64,000 nucleotides of DNA, taken from Nocardia jinanensis (GTDB taxonomy: Bacteria > Actinomycetota > Actinomycetes > Mycobacteriales > Mycobacteriaceae). Both the position numbers and the translations under genes were made by a program. Every line of letters begins with the position of its first letter. The first letter of the stretch is position 1. The notes under the pieces are model-generated. The model was not told where the DNA came from, ran no database searches, and saw only the letters and a program-made list of their open reading frames with translations. Below are positions 16,327 through 24,159 of the stretch, in pieces. The DNA lies in NCBI RefSeq assembly GCF_014645735.1, contig NZ_BMMH01000011.1, positions 46,922 through 110,921 on the forward strand, read 5' to 3'.

Positions 16327-18168
16327 ATGAGCCGCGCCCGCACGGTGTTCGAACGAGTGGTCTGCGCTGTCGCCGGCGCGGTGACCGTATCGGTCGCCAC
16401 GCTCGCGGTCGGGCCACCCGCGGTCGCCAGGGCCCAGGACGGTGTCGAGGCGGCGTTGGCGGAGGCCGGGGGTTGCCCCGGCCTTTTCGTTCTCGGGGTA
16501 CAGGGAACCGGGCAGTCCACCCCGAATTCCCCGGTCGCCGCGGATGTCGGCCTGCTGTCGCTGGTACTGGGCCCGTTGACCGAGATGTTGAGCGGGCCCG
16601 CGGTGGGCCGCGCCTATGTTCCCTACCTGGCCGGTTTCGGCGGCGCGCTGCCCGGAGCCACTCCGGCACCGTATTCCGTCTCGGCGGGTGAGGGATTGGG
16701 ACGGCTCCGCGAGATGGCGGCCGAGGTCACCGAGCGCTGCCCGCGCTCCCAGCTGGGATTGATCGGTTACTCGCAGGGTGCGCATGTTGTTTCGATGTTC
16801 GCCCGCGAGGTCGGTACCGGCCTGGGTGCCGTTCCGGCCGACCGGATCGCGGCAGTGGCCCTACTGGCCGACCCGACCCGTGCGCCCGGGGCCGCGGTGT
16901 TCCCCGGACAGCCGGGAACGGGACGCCCGGAACCTGCCCCCGGCACAACGGGCGCGGAACTGGACGCCTTGCAGGAGTTTCCGCAGCATCCCGCGCCGGG
17001 CGGCGGAATCGGGCCACTGCGCGATATCGCCCCGGACTTCGGGGAACTCACCGGCCGGGTGGCCTCGCTGTGCCTGCCCGGGGACCTCGCTTGCGACGCG
17101 CCCACCGATGCGCCGCTGCTGCACATGGTGGTGAACATCCTCGGCCAGGCCGAACTCATCCCGTCGGATCCGGTGGCGGCGCTGGAGTCGATCGGCGACG
17201 GTTTCTCGTCGACTCTCGCGCGTACCGCGACCGCGGTCATCACCCATGATCTGCGCGGGTATTCGCTGGGCACACTGTCGTTGACGCCGGAGAAACCGCT
17301 CGGCGTCCGGTTGGCCGAGGCCGCGGACCCGCGTTCGGGTAGCGAACCGCAGGCCCGTGAGGCGCTGCTGAAATTGGGTACCAGCGCGCTCAACACACTA
17401 CTGGCGATCATCGGTATCGCTCTCGAACCCGCCGAAGTCGCCGGAATCGCCACCGCTCCCGACCCGCTGACCGGTATCGAACGCGCCACCGACGCGCTCA
17501 TCGACGCCGTCCGCCGCCCGCTGCCGCGGCGCACCGTGTTCAATCTGGTCAGTAAGACGTTCAACGCGCTCGGCCAATTGAGTGCCGAGAACGGTGAACT
17601 CCTCGACCCCACGCTGTGGCTGCGTTACGCCGATACCGTGCGTAAACACGGCGACTACTTCCACGCGGGCTACACCGCGGACGGTAAGCCCGCGGCCGAC
17701 CTGGTACTGAAATGGTTCACGGCGGTGGCCGAGGATCTCGCCACCAACCGCATACCCGAACCCTCTCCGGCGCGGTCGGTTCCGTCCGTGCCCGCACCCG
17801 CCGATCCCGGCCCCGCACCCGCACCGCAGCAGCAGCCCGCGCCACAGTCGCCTGTGCCCGCCGCCGAGCCCGATATCCGCAATATCGCGGTCGGCGCGCA
17901 ACCGTCTGCGCGGACGCGGGCCGTGGCCGACACCGCGTCGCACCGACCCGTGCCCGGCTCGGTCCCGTATCTGCTGGGGCTGGTGCTGCTGGCCGCGGTA
18001 TCGGCCGGCGCGTGCAGTGCGATCAAGGTCGCGCAGCGCGTGCGCGGCCTATGGCTGGTGGTGGCGGCCGGTGCCAGCGATTGTCCGCCTTCGCCGCGAC
18101 GACGGCCGCGTAACCGGGGTCGCGCATACGGCCCGCGGCGATCAGGGACTCGGCCTTGCGGCGATTGA
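16327..18168 (+). CDS. Cutinase-family esterase with long C-terminal extension and membrane anchor
   Basis: Secreted alpha/beta hydrolase of the cutinase family. A signal peptide (about residues 1-36, ending AVARA) precedes the catalytic domain. The nucleophile motif is GYSQG near residue 144, the acid lies in CLPGDLACD near residue 256, and the histidine in LLHMV. Family members are about 200-330 residues; this one is 613. It has a second helical domain, a Pro/Ala/Gln linker near residue 490, and a C-terminal membrane helix (VPYLLGLVLLAAVSAG). The ATG at 16327 has GGAGG five bases before it. The last 35 or so residues are arginine-rich and are antisense to the next gene, so the native C-terminus has probably been lost. 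Confidence 0.8.
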   Translation: MSRARTVFERVVCAVAGAVTVSVATLAVGPPAVARAQDGVEAALAEAGGCPGLFVLGVQGTGQSTPNSPVAADVGLLSLVLGPLTEMLSGPAVGRAYVPYLAGFGGALPGATPAPYSVSAGEGLGRLREMAAEVTERCPRSQLGLIGYSQGAHVVSMFAREVGTGLGAVPADRIAAVALLADPTRAPGAAVFPGQPGTGRPEPAPGTTGAELDALQEFPQHPAPGGGIGPLRDIAPDFGELTGRVASLCLPGDLACDAPTDAPLLHMVVNILGQAELIPSDPVAALESIGDGFSSTLARTATAVITHDLRGYSLGTLSLTPEKPLGVRLAEAADPRSGSEPQAREALLKLGTSALNTLLAIIGIALEPAEVAGIATAPDPLTGIERATDALIDAVRRPLPRRTVFNLVSKTFNALGQLSAENGELLDPTLWLRYADTVRKHGDYFHAGYTADGKPAADLVLKWFTAVAEDLATNRIPEPSPARSVPSVPAPADPGPAPAPQQQPAPQSPVPAAEPDIRNIAVGAQPSARTRAVADTASHRPVPGSVPYLLGLVLLAAVSAGACSAIKVAQRVRGLWLVVAAGASDCPPSPRRRPRNRGRAYGPRRSGTRPCGD

Positions 18169-18433
18169 TCTCCGACCAAGGGCTCTTCGGCGTCCGGGGG
18201 GAGTAGCGCTGGAGGTAGTGGTCGGCGTCGAACGCGCGGCGGTGGCTGTCTATCCAGCCGTAGCAGAGGGCTACGTCGAGGGCTTCGGTGATGGTGATCG
18301 TGGGAGTGGGCGCGTTCTTCTTGGCGATCTTCAACCAGATCTCCGAGGCGGTGTCGTGATGGGTGGACAGCCACGTCTCGTAGTCCTCGGCCGTATCGAA
18401 AATGACGGCTCGGGTGTGGTCGACGGTGGGCAT
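18023..18433 (-). CDS. YdeI/OmpD-associated-family protein, 3'-truncated
   Basis: The first 120 residues fit the YdeI/OmpD-associated family: ETWLSTHHDTASEIWLKIAKK, split over residues 19-39, then TEALDVALCYGWIDSHRR and YSPRTPKSPWSEINRRKAESL. Relatives continue after the AKADNRW segment for another 60 or more residues, but here the frame ends after 16 unrelated proline/arginine-rich residues. The break near 18074 coincides with the aberrant tail of the convergent cutinase gene. It is therefore probably a truncated, possibly inactive gene. ATG start with AGAGG eight bases upstream. Confidence 0.65.
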   Translation of the reverse strand: MPTVDHTRAVIFDTAEDYETWLSTHHDTASEIWLKIAKKNAPTPTITITEALDVALCYGWIDSHRRAFDADHYLQRYSPRTPKSPWSEINRRKAESLIAAGRMRDPGYAAVVAAKADNRWHRPPPPAIGRARAARP

Positions 18434-18507
18434 CTGTGGACCTCTTCCGACTGGTGTGTGATGGTCTGTCTCGATCCTCCAGCAATAAGTGCGCACCGAA
18501 TGAGCAC

Positions 18508-19461
18508 TTATCTCCGGCCGTCGCCGTAGCGTTCGACCAGTTCCGCGCCCAGGGTGGCGAGCTCGTCGCACACCGAATCCGGTGCCACGACCTCGGCGGT
18601 CGCACCCCAGCCCGCGAGTTGTTCGGCGATCGCGCGCGGGGTGTGCGCGGTGATCCGGACGCGGATACGGCCGTCGGGTGCGGGTCCGAGGATTTCGCAG
18701 TGCCGGCCGTGCCGGTCGCGCAGGACCGGGAGCAGGTGTTCGCCGATCAGCACGAGAGCGGAGGTGGTGGCGCGGCGCTGCTCCATCTCCTCGACGACTT
18801 CGGCCCAGACGGTGGACAGGTCGAGATCGGCGGGGCGGTGCGCCTCCTCGTCGATAGGGCCGGCGTGCAGGATGCGGTCCACACGGAAGGTCCGGCGGCC
18901 CTGTTCGGTTCCGGCCACCAGATACCAGATGGCGTCCTTGTCGACCAGGCCCCACGGATCGACTACGCGGTCGGTCGCCGAACCGTCCCGGCCCGGGTAG
19001 CGCAACGCGACACGGCGGCGCCGCACCACCGCCTGCTGCAACAGCCGGACCGTCTCGGGGAGTTCGCGCTCGGTGCGGCCCCAGCCGGCCGGATCGATCA
19101 CTACCGCGTCGGCGGCGGCCTCGGCTTCGCCGCGGAAGGTCGCGGGGAGAGCACGCAGCAGTTTGCGCAGGGCCGAGCGCGCTTCCGGCACCGCTCCCGC
19201 GGACGGGCCGGTGAGCAGGAACAGCGCTCGCGCCTCGCCCGCGGTCAATCCACTCAGATCGGTGCGGGCGCCGCCGATCAACTGCCAGCCGCCGCCGCGC
19301 CCGGGTTGTGGGTACACCGGCACGCCGGCGGTGGAAAGTGCCTCCAGGTCGCGGCGCGCGGTCGCGACCGACACCTCGAGTTCGGTGGCGATCTCGGCGG
19401 CGGTGACCCGGCCGCGGGTCTGCATCAACAGCAGGGTGGCCACCAATCGATCTGCTCGCAT
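18508..19461 (-). CDS. WYL-domain transcriptional regulator
   Basis: A 317-residue DeoR/WYL-type regulator. The N-terminal winged helix-turn-helix is RVTAAEIATELEVSVATARR (residues about 18-37). A WYL domain follows in the middle, with the conserved GLVDKDAIWYLVAG and FRVDRI near residues 190-215, then a C-terminal WCX-like segment. WYL domains bind small ligands or nucleic acids. It is divergent from the VOC-family gene at 19556, and a 25-bp palindrome lies between them, suggesting local repression or activation of both. Confidence 0.87.
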   Translation of the reverse strand: MRADRLVATLLLMQTRGRVTAAEIATELEVSVATARRDLEALSTAGVPVYPQPGRGGGWQLIGGARTDLSGLTAGEARALFLLTGPSAGAVPEARSALRKLLRALPATFRGEAEAAADAVVIDPAGWGRTERELPETVRLLQQAVVRRRRVALRYPGRDGSATDRVVDPWGLVDKDAIWYLVAGTEQGRRTFRVDRILHAGPIDEEAHRPADLDLSTVWAEVVEEMEQRRATTSALVLIGEHLLPVLRDRHGRHCEILGPAPDGRIRVRITAHTPRAIAEQLAGWGATAEVVAPDSVCDELATLGAELVERYGDGRR

Positions 19462-19479
19462 AGCCCGATTCTTCGCTGG

Positions 19480-19504
19480 AAAGTGCTCAGAAGTTGAGTA
19501 CTTT
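19480..19504. promoter_or_regulatory. Operator-like palindrome between WYL regulator and VOC gene
   Basis: Arms AAAGTGCTCA and TGAGTACTTT match at nine of ten positions around a 5-bp centre GAAGT. It lies 19 bp from the WYL start and 52 bp from the VOC start, in the shared divergent promoter. Binding by the WYL protein is inferred from position. Confidence 0.6.
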
Positions 19505-19555
19505 GCGCGCGAGGATGGTTACACCAGCTCGAAACCACGACCGAGGAGAACAACG

Positions 19556-19948
19556 ATGCTGCGCGGAATGACGACCGTGAACTTCTACGCCGACGATCTG
19601 ACGGCGGCCAAGGACTGGTACGAGGAGTTCCTCGGGACCCCGCCCTACTTCGCGGTGCCGGGGTACTACGAGTTCCGGGTCGGCGACTACGAGCACGAAT
19701 TCGGTCTGATCGACAGTGCGCACAAGCCGAAGCGCGCCGAATCGGGACCGGGCGGTGCGGTGCTGTACTGGCATGTCGACGATCTGGCGGCCACCCACGA
19801 ACGCTTGCTGGAACTGGGCGCCACCGAATACGAGCCGATCACCACCCGGGGGCCGGGTTTCGTCACCGGCTCGGTGGTGGATCCGTTCGGAAACGTGCTC
19901 GGCATCATGAGCAATGTCCACTATGTGGAGATCCTCGGCCGGAAATGA
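19556..19948 (+). CDS. VOC/glyoxalase-fold protein
   Basis: A 130-residue vicinal-oxygen-chelate domain protein: VNFYADDLTAAKDWYEEFLG at the N-terminus, the middle EFRVGDYEHEFGLID, VLYWHVDDLAATHERLLELG near residue 73, and the C-terminal VDPFGNVLGIM typical of glyoxalase/bleomycin-resistance proteins. Candidate metal ligands are a His and a Glu in the middle strand. ATG preceded by GAGGAG. It is likely the target of the divergent WYL regulator, perhaps in detoxifying a small electrophile or antibiotic (inference). Confidence 0.85.
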   Translation: MLRGMTTVNFYADDLTAAKDWYEEFLGTPPYFAVPGYYEFRVGDYEHEFGLIDSAHKPKRAESGPGGAVLYWHVDDLAATHERLLELGATEYEPITTRGPGFVTGSVVDPFGNVLGIMSNVHYVEILGRK

Positions 19949-19988
19949 CGCTTCGCGTGTGCCCCCGGGATAGTTGCGGGGCTCCCGA

Positions 19989-20540
19989 TCAGAACAGTGT
20001 CGGTTCGCCGAAACCGGAGGTGCGTTCGATCGCCAGCAGTGTCGATTTCGTGCCGATCCCGCCCGGCGCCGAGAAACCGTGCAGTGAATGGTCGGCGGCC
20101 AGGACGCGATGGCAGGGCACGATGAGGGGGATCGGGTTGCTGCCGAGTGCCTGTCCGACGGCCTGTGCCGCCCCGGGCGCGTCGCAGCGTCGCGCTACCT
20201 CCCCGTAACTGAGTGTGTGTCCGGGATCGATGGCGCGGGTGACGGCGTACACCGCCCGGTGGAACACCGGGACTCCCGCGAGGTCGAGCGGTATCCGGCG
20301 GAGGTCGTCGAGGTCGCCGTCGAGGTGATCGCGGATACGGGCGATCGCCTCGGCCCGCGGGCCTTCGGTGGGGATCGGGATCGGGCGGGCGTCGCCGGTG
20401 AAACGGGAGAAGGCGGTGCCGGGCTCATGACCGGGCAGCTGGAAGCGGATCACGGCGTCCGCTCGCCACGCGATGGCGCAGCGGCCGATCGCGGTATCGA
20501 AATCCGTCGCGTCGAGGGGTGCGACCGTACTGTCCGGCAT
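19989..20540 (-). CDS. ogt: Methylated-DNA-protein-cysteine methyltransferase
   Basis: Suicide repair protein that takes the alkyl group from O6-alkylguanine. The C-terminal domain carries the active site IPLIVPCHRVL (acceptor Cys in PCHR) and LHGFSAPGGIGTKSTLLAIE. The winged helix SYGEVARRCDAPGAAQAVG is near residue 135, and an Ogt-like N-terminal ribonuclease-H-like domain precedes it. The ATG at 20540 gives 183 residues; an alternative start lies 54 bases upstream, and neither has a clear ribosome site. Confidence 0.87.
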   Translation of the reverse strand: MPDSTVAPLDATDFDTAIGRCAIAWRADAVIRFQLPGHEPGTAFSRFTGDARPIPIPTEGPRAEAIARIRDHLDGDLDDLRRIPLDLAGVPVFHRAVYAVTRAIDPGHTLSYGEVARRCDAPGAAQAVGQALGSNPIPLIVPCHRVLAADHSLHGFSAPGGIGTKSTLLAIERTSGFGEPTLF

Positions 20541-20681
20541 ATCGACAGTCTGCTCGCAGCCACCGACAGATGGTGGGGCCGGATCGGACCGCACCGGCCC
20601 CGTGACTCGGAGCCGCTGTTGTCATACTGTCAATATGCCCGGCAGGGCAGACAATGGATCGACGACGAACCGAGGTAGGGC

Positions 20682-21782
20682 GTGAGTACACCATCCACCG
20701 CCACCAAGCAGGGCCCGCTCGCGGGCATTCGCGTGATCGAACTGGCCGGAATCGGGCCCGGGCCACATGCCGCGCTGCTGCTGGCCGATCTCGGCGCCGA
20801 TGTGGTGCGGGTCCAGCGGGCCGGTCAGCTGCCCGGCGGCGCCGACCGTCCACAGCTGCGCGGCCGCACGATCGTGGAGGCCGACCTCAAGGCCCCGGCG
20901 GATATCGAGAAGGTACTCGCCCTGGTCGAGAAGGCCGACGTCTTCATCGAGGGATTCCGCCCCGGTGTCACCGAGCGGCTGGGCCTCGGCCCCGACGACC
21001 TGCTCGGCCGCAACCCGGGCCTGGTCTACGGCCGGATGACCGGCTGGGGTCAGGAGGGTCCGCTGTCCGACCGCGCCGGGCACGACATCAACTACATCAG
21101 CCTCACCGGCGTCCTGCACGCCATCGGCCGCAAGGGCGAACGACCGGTGCCCCCGCTGAACATGGTCGGTGATTTCGGCGGCGGTTCCATGTTCCTGGTG
21201 TTCGGCATCCTGGCAGCGCTGGTGGAACGTCAGAATTCCGGAAAGGGCCAGGTCATCGATGCTGCGATGGTCGACGGCACGCTCGCGCTGTCGAATATGA
21301 TCTGGGCCTTCCGCGGCACCGGCGCCTGGTCCTCCGAACGCGGGACGAACCTGCTCGACACCGGTATGTCGTTCTACGACACCTACGAGACCTCCGACGG
21401 CAAATACATGGCGGTCGGCGCCATCGAGCCCCAGTTCTACGCCCAGCTGCTGGCCGGTCTGGAGATCGACCCCGAGGGTCTGCCCTTCCAGATGGACCCG
21501 GCCGGGCAGGACACGCTGAAGAAGCTGTTCACCGAGAAGTTCCGCAGCAAGACCCGCGACGAATGGGCCGAGATCTTCACCGGCACCGACGCCTGCGTGA
21601 GCCCGGTGCTCACCTTCGACGAGGCGAGCGGGAACGAACATATCGCCGCGCGTGGGTCGCTCATCGAGCTCGACAACGTCACTCAGCACGCTCCGGCGCC
21701 CCGCTTCTCCCGCACCCCGAACGGCGTACCCACCCCGCCGCCCACCGAGGCGACCCCGATCGACTCGATCTGGACGGACTGA
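20682..21782 (+). CDS. CaiB/BaiF CoA-transferase family, alpha-methylacyl-CoA racemase type
   Basis: A 366-residue family III CoA-transferase-fold protein close to alpha-methylacyl-CoA racemase (M. tuberculosis Mcr, 360 residues). The N-terminal VIELAGIGPGPHAALLLADL and YGRMTGWGQEGP near residue 112 fit. Candidate catalytic residues are His in AGHDINY (about residue 129) and Asp in VGDFGGG (about 159), the pair known from Mcr. Racemisation of 2-methyl-branched acyl-CoAs would let branched fatty acids or sterol side chains enter beta-oxidation. GTG start. It is monocistronic here, away from the catabolic operon at 43.5 kb. Confidence 0.87.
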   Translation: MSTPSTATKQGPLAGIRVIELAGIGPGPHAALLLADLGADVVRVQRAGQLPGGADRPQLRGRTIVEADLKAPADIEKVLALVEKADVFIEGFRPGVTERLGLGPDDLLGRNPGLVYGRMTGWGQEGPLSDRAGHDINYISLTGVLHAIGRKGERPVPPLNMVGDFGGGSMFLVFGILAALVERQNSGKGQVIDAAMVDGTLALSNMIWAFRGTGAWSSERGTNLLDTGMSFYDTYETSDGKYMAVGAIEPQFYAQLLAGLEIDPEGLPFQMDPAGQDTLKKLFTEKFRSKTRDEWAEIFTGTDACVSPVLTFDEASGNEHIAARGSLIELDNVTQHAPAPRFSRTPNGVPTPPPTEATPIDSIWTD

Positions 21783-21854
21783 ACTCCGGCGGAGGGCCGG
21801 CGCCGACCGGCCTTCCGCCGGTCGCGCGGGTCGCCGGAGGTCGCGGGTAGGCGG

Positions 21855-22250
21855 CTACGGTTCGGGGAACAGCGCGAACGCGTCGAACCGGCGGCCCCGC
21901 AGCCGGGCCGCCGCCGGGGCGCCGCGAGGTACACCGGACAGATCGTAGAAGGTCGCGTTCGCCGAACCGGTGAACGTATCGCCGGCGACCTCCACATCGA
22001 ATCGGACGATTCCCCGGCTCACCGACTCCGGATCCCGCCGGTCCACGGTGAACTCGACGAAGGCCCCGCGCACCCGCGCGCCGTCGGCACGCCAGGCACC
22101 CATGCCGTTGCTGTCGCTGGATATCCGGTTCCCGGAATCCGGATTCGATTGCAGCATGGTGCCGTCGGTGTGGAAGGTCATCACGTGGTATTCGAAGGGC
22201 GCGCCCTCCGCGACCACTTCCCACACTCCGGCGATACCGGACCCCTTCAC
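21855..22250 (-). CDS. Hypothetical lipocalin-like beta-barrel protein
   Basis: A 131-residue protein without a signal peptide, rich in predicted beta strands: GVWEVVAEGAPFEYHVMTFH, then HTDGTMLQSNPDSG, GMGAWRADG and VRFDVEVAGDTFTGSAN. The pattern of a WEV-x-F-DGT start and alternating strands resembles small bacterial lipocalin-like proteins. Function unknown. The GTG start overlaps the upstream aminotransferase stop by four bases, so the two are co-translated. Confidence 0.65.
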   Translation of the reverse strand: MKGSGIAGVWEVVAEGAPFEYHVMTFHTDGTMLQSNPDSGNRISSDSNGMGAWRADGARVRGAFVEFTVDRRDPESVSRGIVRFDVEVAGDTFTGSANATFYDLSGVPRGAPAAARLRGRRFDAFALFPEP

Positions 22251-23422
22251 GCCCCGCACACCCGGGCCAGCAGCTCGATCCCGTGATCGATCCGATCGAC
22301 CGGTGCGCCGGCGAAACTGAGCCGCATCGCCGAATTCGGTGCTCCCTCGACGAAGAACGCGGAGCCGGGCAGGAACGCCACTCCGGATTCGAGCGCCGGC
22401 CCCAGGAGGGCATCGGTGTTCAGACCGGTCGGGCCCTCCAGCCACAGGAACATTCCGCCTTCCGGTTCGGTCCAGCGATATTCCCCGGGGAAATGCCGGG
22501 CCAGCGCGGCAGTCATCGTCCCGAGTTTCGCCGCGTACGATTTCGTCAGCAGATCGATATGGTCGGCCGCCGCGGGACCGGCCAGGAAGCGGGCCGCGAT
22601 CGCCTGGGCGAATGCCGAGGTCTGCATATCGATCCCCTGTTTGAGGGCCAGCACGGAATCGACGAGTTCGCCCGGCAGCACCTCGATTCCGATCCGCAGG
22701 GCCGGGGCCAGCGTTTTCGACAGCGAGGTGATGTAGACCGTGTGGTCCGGCGCGAACGACCAGAAGGCCGGCACCGGGGTCCCGCGGTAACGCAGATCGG
22801 TGTACACATCGTCCTCGACCACCAGTACACCGTGGCGCACGACGATATCGGCGATCGCGGCCCGCCGGTCGGCGGACATGGTGCGTCCGGTCGGATTCTG
22901 GAAGGTGGGTAGCAGGTACACGAACGCGATATCGGGATCGGCCAGCGCCGCGTCCAACGCTCGCGGCAGCATGCCCTCGGCGTCGGATCCGACCTCGCGC
23001 ACCTGTGCGCCGTGGCTGCGGAAAACCTTCACCGCCGGACCGTAGGTCGGCGCTTCCACCAGGACCACCGCGCCCGGTTCCAGCAGCGCCATGCACAAAT
23101 TGTGCAGTGCCCCGGAACCACCCGTGGCGATATGTAACCGGTCCACCGGGCAGTCGATACCGCGGCCGGACAGCAGTTTCCGTGCCTGCTCCAGCAGCGG
23201 CGGGAAACCCCGGGTGACACCGTATTGCAGGGCGGTACTCCCGTATTCGGTCAAGACCTCGGCCGCCAGCGCCGCCACGGTATCGACCGGTAGGAGCGCG
23301 GGGTCGGGGGCGCCGACCGCGAACGAGATCACCTCCGGGCGGCGGGCCAGCGTCGCGAAGGCCTCGTCGATCGGGCCGCTGCGCACGGCGGGGCGGCGTC
23401 CGGCCCGCAGGATCGCGGTCAT
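22247..23422 (-). CDS. PLP-dependent aminotransferase (fold type I, LysN/MocR-like)
   Basis: A 391-residue class I/II aminotransferase: ISFAVGAPDPALLP near residue 31, LQYGVTRGFPPLLEQ near residue 66, HIATGGSGALHNL near residue 96, LLPTFQNPTGRTMS near residue 168, and the PLP lysine in ITSLSKTLAPALRIG near residue 235. It lacks a GntR DNA-binding domain, so it is an enzyme rather than a MocR regulator. Relatives act on 2-aminoadipate, aromatic or branched-chain amino acids; the substrate here is undetermined. ATG start. Confidence 0.85.
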   Translation of the reverse strand: MTAILRAGRRPAVRSGPIDEAFATLARRPEVISFAVGAPDPALLPVDTVAALAAEVLTEYGSTALQYGVTRGFPPLLEQARKLLSGRGIDCPVDRLHIATGGSGALHNLCMALLEPGAVVLVEAPTYGPAVKVFRSHGAQVREVGSDAEGMLPRALDAALADPDIAFVYLLPTFQNPTGRTMSADRRAAIADIVVRHGVLVVEDDVYTDLRYRGTPVPAFWSFAPDHTVYITSLSKTLAPALRIGIEVLPGELVDSVLALKQGIDMQTSAFAQAIAARFLAGPAAADHIDLLTKSYAAKLGTMTAALARHFPGEYRWTEPEGGMFLWLEGPTGLNTDALLGPALESGVAFLPGSAFFVEGAPNSAMRLSFAGAPVDRIDHGIELLARVCGA

Positions 23423-23459
23423 GCTGTGTCCTTTCCGGCTGCGGGGAGAGCTCGGCCGC

Positions 23460-23912
23460 TCACGCCGCGGCGCGCTCCCGCCACAACCGTGCCGCGATCT
23501 CGGCGGCGGCGGCGTCGAACTCCGGTGCCAGAATCAGGTCCTCGCTGAACTTCGGATCGGTGCGGATATCGAGGGCGACCAGATCGTCGGTGTCGCTCAA
23601 ATTCACGGCGACGTGCACGACACCTGCCGGGATGTAGAGGAATTCATCGGGTCCGTGCTCGTGCGGCACCAGATCCGGGCCGACCAGCGTCGCGGCGCGC
23701 CCGCGCGTGCACACCACGATCGTCTCGGAGTGCGCGTGATAGTGCGCTAGCGAGATCTTGCCCGGCGGCATGTTGACCAAGCCCGCGGAGATCGCTCGGG
23801 CGCCACAGGTCTCGCTGGTGACGCAGGGAACCAGGAGTTGGTTCTGCGGGCCCACCACCTCCTGGATATCGGCGGCGGATACCACGCGGGCGGGGTTGAC
23901 CAGGTCCTTCAT
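23460..23912 (-). CDS. Cupin-domain protein
   Basis: A 150-residue single-domain cupin. Motif 1 is LAHYHAHSETIVV (two histidines and a glutamate as metal ligands) and motif 2 is YIPAGVVHVAVNLSD with the third histidine. It starts MKDLVNPARVVSAADIQ. It probably binds a divalent metal and acts as a small dioxygenase, isomerase or binding protein. It sits 37 bp upstream of the aminotransferase on the same strand, so it may be the first gene of a three-gene operon with it and the lipocalin-like gene. Confidence 0.82.
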   Translation of the reverse strand: MKDLVNPARVVSAADIQEVVGPQNQLLVPCVTSETCGARAISAGLVNMPPGKISLAHYHAHSETIVVCTRGRAATLVGPDLVPHEHGPDEFLYIPAGVVHVAVNLSDTDDLVALDIRTDPKFSEDLILAPEFDAAAAEIAARLWRERAAA

Positions 23913-24159
23913 TCGAACTGCTTTCGCTCGTGCGTCGGTCGAGGAGTGAAGCTACCGCCGGCGGCCCGGCGGACGGGTGGGCCGAAGTCGCCGCCGGTGG
24001 GAGGAGGTCGGCGGCCGGAGCGGCGCCGCACCCGGCCTCACGCCGAAGGCTACGACCGGCGGCGGTCCGGAGACATCCGCCGCGAGAACCGGGAATATGG
24101 GTACGTGCGGTGGCGGGGCCGGCCGGAACCCGGTGTCCGGGAACGGCGGAGCGCGCTGG

